Both the position numbers and the translations under genes were made by a program. Of a DNA stretch of 39,256 bases, positions 37,801 through 39,256 are shown one piece after another. Source of the DNA: Saprospirales bacterium. GTDB taxonomy: Bacteria > Bacteroidota > Bacteroidia > Chitinophagales > UBA8649. Where the stretch lies: contig PAPS01000043.1 in NCBI GenBank assembly GCA_002708985.1, forward strand, positions 1 to 39,256. Direction: 5' to 3'. The notes beneath the pieces were generated by a model. That model was not told the origin of the DNA. It made no database searches and worked only from the letters and a program-made list of their open reading frames with translations. Numbering within the stretch: the stretch's first letter is position 1; the number at the start of each line of letters is the position of its first letter.

Positions 37801-39256
37801 GGAATAGCAATTCATGGATTCAGGCAGGTCAAGATATTCTTGGTGAGGCTGCTAATGATCTTTTTGGGTCTTCTGTAGCTTTTTCCTCCGATGGTAATCG
37901 TTTAGCTATCGGGGCCATATTTAATGATGCAAGCGGAAATGACGCGGGTCATGTAAGAGTATATGATTGGGACGGATCGTTCTGGGTGCAGGTGGGACAG
38001 GATATAGATGGAGAGTTAGCGGGTGATCATTTTGGTCGATCGGTAAGTTTCTCTTCTAATGGAAACCATTTAGCCATTGGTGCTCCGTATAATGATGGAA
38101 ATGGAAATGGTTCAGGGCACGTAAGAGTGTATGATTGGGACGGCGCTCAATGGAATCAGCAAGGTCAAGATATAGATGGAGAGGCGGCTGGTGATAATTT
38201 GGGTCAATCGGTAAGTTTCTCTGCTGATGGCAGTCGATTAGCTATTGGTGCCAGTAATGACGCGGGTTATGTCAGGGTGTATGATTGGGATGGCAATTTA
38301 TGGGTACAGACAGGTCAGGATATAGATGGAGAAGCAAGTTTTGATTATTCTGGTGAATCGATAAGTTTGTCATCTGATGGTAATCGTTTAGCTATTGGTG
38401 CAATAGGTAATGATGGTAATGGCAGTAATTCAGGTCATACAAGGGTATATACCTGGAATGGTGCATTATGGGTTCAATTGGGTTCAGATATTGATGGAGA
38501 ATCAATTGGTGACCTATCTGGAAGTTCTGTATCCTTTGATTCTAATGGCAATCGATTAGTTATTGGAGCTTCTTATAATAATGATAATGGTAATAATGCT
38601 GGCCATGCAAGGGTATATGAATGGGATGGAATTTCATGGGTGCAGTTAGGTCAAGATATGGATGGAGAGGCAGCAGATGATAATCTTGGATGGTCGGCAA
38701 ACTTCTCTTCCAATGGCAATCGATTGGTCGTTGGAGCTCCATACAATGATGATAATGGGGATGGTGCAGGTCAGGCTAGAGTCTATGAATTTGAGGCTCT
38801 ATTGCTTGAAGCAATAAGTGATACGATAGATGCGGTTGCTTGTGATAGCTTTACTTGGACTGTAAACAGTCAGACTTATCTTGCCTCAGGTCTTTACGGA
38901 GATACATTATTTACTCAAAATGGATGTGATAGTGTTTATGCGCATCTTAATCTAACGATAAATAATAGTGTCTTGACAACACAGACTGAGCAAGCTTGCG
39001 ACAGTTTTGTGTGGAATGGTCAAGTGTATACGACTACAGGCGTTTACCAAGACACGTTTGCGACGTCATCAAACTGTGATAGTATAGAAATACTCGACCT
39101 TACGATTAACAACAGCGTTACGACACCTTTGATTGAGCAGGCGTGTGATAGTTTCGTATGGAATGGTCAAGTGTATACGACTACAGGCATTTATCGAGAC
39201 ACGTTTGCGACGTCATCAAACTGCGATAGTATAGAAATACTCGACCTTACTATAAA
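34824..39256 (+). CDS. Giant secreted protein: two seven-bladed FG-GAP-like propellers plus Cys-Asp-Ser repeats (3' end outside window)
   Basis: The frame is open from GTG 34824 to the window edge, at least 1477 codons. The start gives a signal peptide (MRKLASIIFLMLFHRMAFSQ). Propeller 1 has seven blades beginning WTQIGQDIDG, WIQIGQ, WIQLGN, WGQVGQ, WIPLGN, WVQLGQ and WVQVGQ (residues about 21-412). Each blade holds a GDxxGxSVSxSSDGxRxAIGA and GHVRVYxWxG pattern, close to FG-GAP/integrin-alpha repeats. Next is a region of CDSF-W repeats with two related inserted domains (about 413-940), then propeller 2, again seven blades (about 941-1324), then more CDSF-W repeats, near-identical at the edge. 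A T9SS sorting domain is expected beyond the edge but not seen. Adhesion or polymer binding is inferred; no enzyme motif is visible. Confidence 0.8.
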   Translation, partial: MRKLASIIFLMLFHRMAFSQTWTQIGQDIDGIGPGDECGWSVSFSSSGNRLALSSPADSSDRGNVRVYEWDGVSWIQIGQTLFGSGAFDFFGGSVSFSSDGNRLAIGAGGYDANGNNAGLTRVVEWNGNSWIQLGNAIGGEAAGDESGSAVSISSDGSRIAIGALYNDNANGSNAGHVRVYEWDGNSWGQVGQDIDGLGDDDLSGRAVSMSSDGNRVAVGSPLASNYRGNVCIYDWNGTSWIPLGNPIIGEAPGDESGYSVSISANGNRVVIGAPRNDAVGSPAPGGAKGHVRVYNWNGTGWVQLGQDIDGESVGDFLGVSVSISANGNRVATGAPQHDANILDEGHVRVYDWNGISWVQVGQDLDGEARRDNSGHSVSFSSDGRCVAIGAIRNDAASFSNADFGHVRVYRIDADSTIFINSCDSFFWSQNNTTYYSSGVHSDTTYTAGFIDSIFNLYLSLSATQQSLEIVDACDRDSFIWARNNQVYYTSGIYNDTLNSYSFLYDQTIRIAGNSLDSFNSFSFLNSPSPLSDATIDIRAFGDIDANMGAIEQWTIIGENNFTIANIGATGNFATQCNDTLALTASISQAQISSWAANGAVELFAIDSTGDIDLDICNPDQFVEIRLRYSGEINCRDIAVLDLSLAQEPTIIEEVSCDSFYWVQTNQYYTLSGLYSDTVQRLVARAYDSVTTIAGLSLDSSNNFSFSSPGTPVSGGTLYISAVGDLDGDGITSGQPFEQWTIFDESSSVRGTLGATGIIGGQCSDTLFIAIPLTQAEINAWSLDGSIDFDVTDLTGNVSVDLGFCIPNQFVEARLEYQYLDIRCDSIVTLDLTINNSVTTTLFEQACDSFTWNGQVYSSTGIYRDTFTTLANCDSIVILDLTVNNSSSSIDSVESCDSFYWSQANQTYYATGVYSYTTVSSNGCDSTIILDLTILNQIGGRWVQLGQDIDGQSAGDFFGLSVIFSSDGTRIAVAADFNDANGNNAGHVRVYDWNSNSWIQAGQDILGEAANDLFGSSVAFSSDGNRLAIGAIFNDASGNDAGHVRVYDWDGSFWVQVGQDIDGELAGDHFGRSVSFSSNGNHLAIGAPYNDGNGNGSGHVRVYDWDGAQWNQQGQDIDGEAAGDNLGQSVSFSADGSRLAIGASNDAGYVRVYDWDGNLWVQTGQDIDGEASFDYSGESISLSSDGNRLAIGAIGNDGNGSNSGHTRVYTWNGALWVQLGSDIDGESIGDLSGSSVSFDSNGNRLVIGASYNNDNGNNAGHARVYEWDGISWVQLGQDMDGEAADDNLGWSANFSSNGNRLVVGAPYNDDNGDGAGQARVYEFEALLLEAISDTIDAVACDSFTWTVNSQTYLASGLYGDTLFTQNGCDSVYAHLNLTINNSVLTTQTEQACDSFVWNGQVYTTTGVYQDTFATSSNCDSIEILDLTINNSVTTPLIEQACDSFVWNGQVYTTTGIYRDTFATSSNCDSIEILDLTI
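38965..39256 (+). repeat. Near-identical 147-bp tandem repeats in the giant secreted gene
   Basis: The stretch around 39015 (AATGGTCAAGTGTATACGAC) recurs exactly 147 bases later at 39162 with only scattered differences. Each unit encodes 49 residues with CDSFVWNGQVYTTTG, DTFATSSNCDSIEILDLTI and NNSV. A more diverged copy lies near 37369. The array runs off the window edge, so copy number is unknown. Confidence 0.9.

Overview
The window reads as a chromosomal segment of a Bacteroidota bacterium, most likely a Flavobacteriales-type marine or aquatic species (the order is an inference). The evidence is the type-B gliding-motility/T9SS C-terminal domain on two secreted proteins, tRNA-Trp between tuf and secE, a DUF3467 gene directly after rpoC, a Bacteroidota-type sdhCAB set, scarce Shine-Dalgarno sequences and RpoB/RpoC closest to flavobacterial versions. 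No mobile element, CRISPR array or rRNA is visible, and no gene-free stretch exceeds 300 bases.

Layout. 1-2392 (minus, cut by the left edge): secreted tail-fibre-like protein with a collagen-like Gly-X-Y segment. 2538-4103 (minus): T9SS cargo protein. 4222-5103 (plus): XerC/D-type tyrosine recombinase. 5286-18633 (plus): translation/transcription cluster, tRNA-Thr, Tyr, Gly, Thr, tuf, tRNA-Trp, secE, nusG, rplK, rplA, rplJ, rplL, rpoB, rpoC and a DUF3467 gene. 18639-22936 (plus): BatA-like membrane protein, dihydroorotase-like protein without metal ligands, and a CsbB/GtrB-type glycosyltransferase. 22961-25471 (minus): YfhO-family membrane protein. 25636-31376 (plus): a second glycosyltransferase, gmhA, a GmhB-like phosphatase, and succinate dehydrogenase sdhCAB. 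31421-39256 (plus): T9SS cargo protein, riboflavin synthase ribE, and a giant secreted protein cut by the right edge.

How genes work together. The central cluster makes aminoacylation substrates, EF-Tu, the SecE translocon subunit, NusG, the L1/L11/L10/L12 stalk proteins and the two large RNA polymerase subunits. A hairpin plus T-run between rplL and rpoB fits the classical attenuator position. The glycosyltransferase/YfhO pair resembles the CsbB-YfhO polyprenyl-phosphate-sugar glycosylation pair of Firmicutes, and gmhA/gmhB next door suggest heptose supply for surface polysaccharide. The secreted proteins at both ends are repeat-rich surface or extracellular proteins.

No wholly new system is obvious. 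The best leads are the CsbB/YfhO-like pair with heptose genes, the natural Asn at the RpoB rifampicin site His526, the metal-ligand-free dihydroorotase paralogue, the two seven-bladed propellers in one giant protein, and possible RNA control elements before rplA and rpoB.
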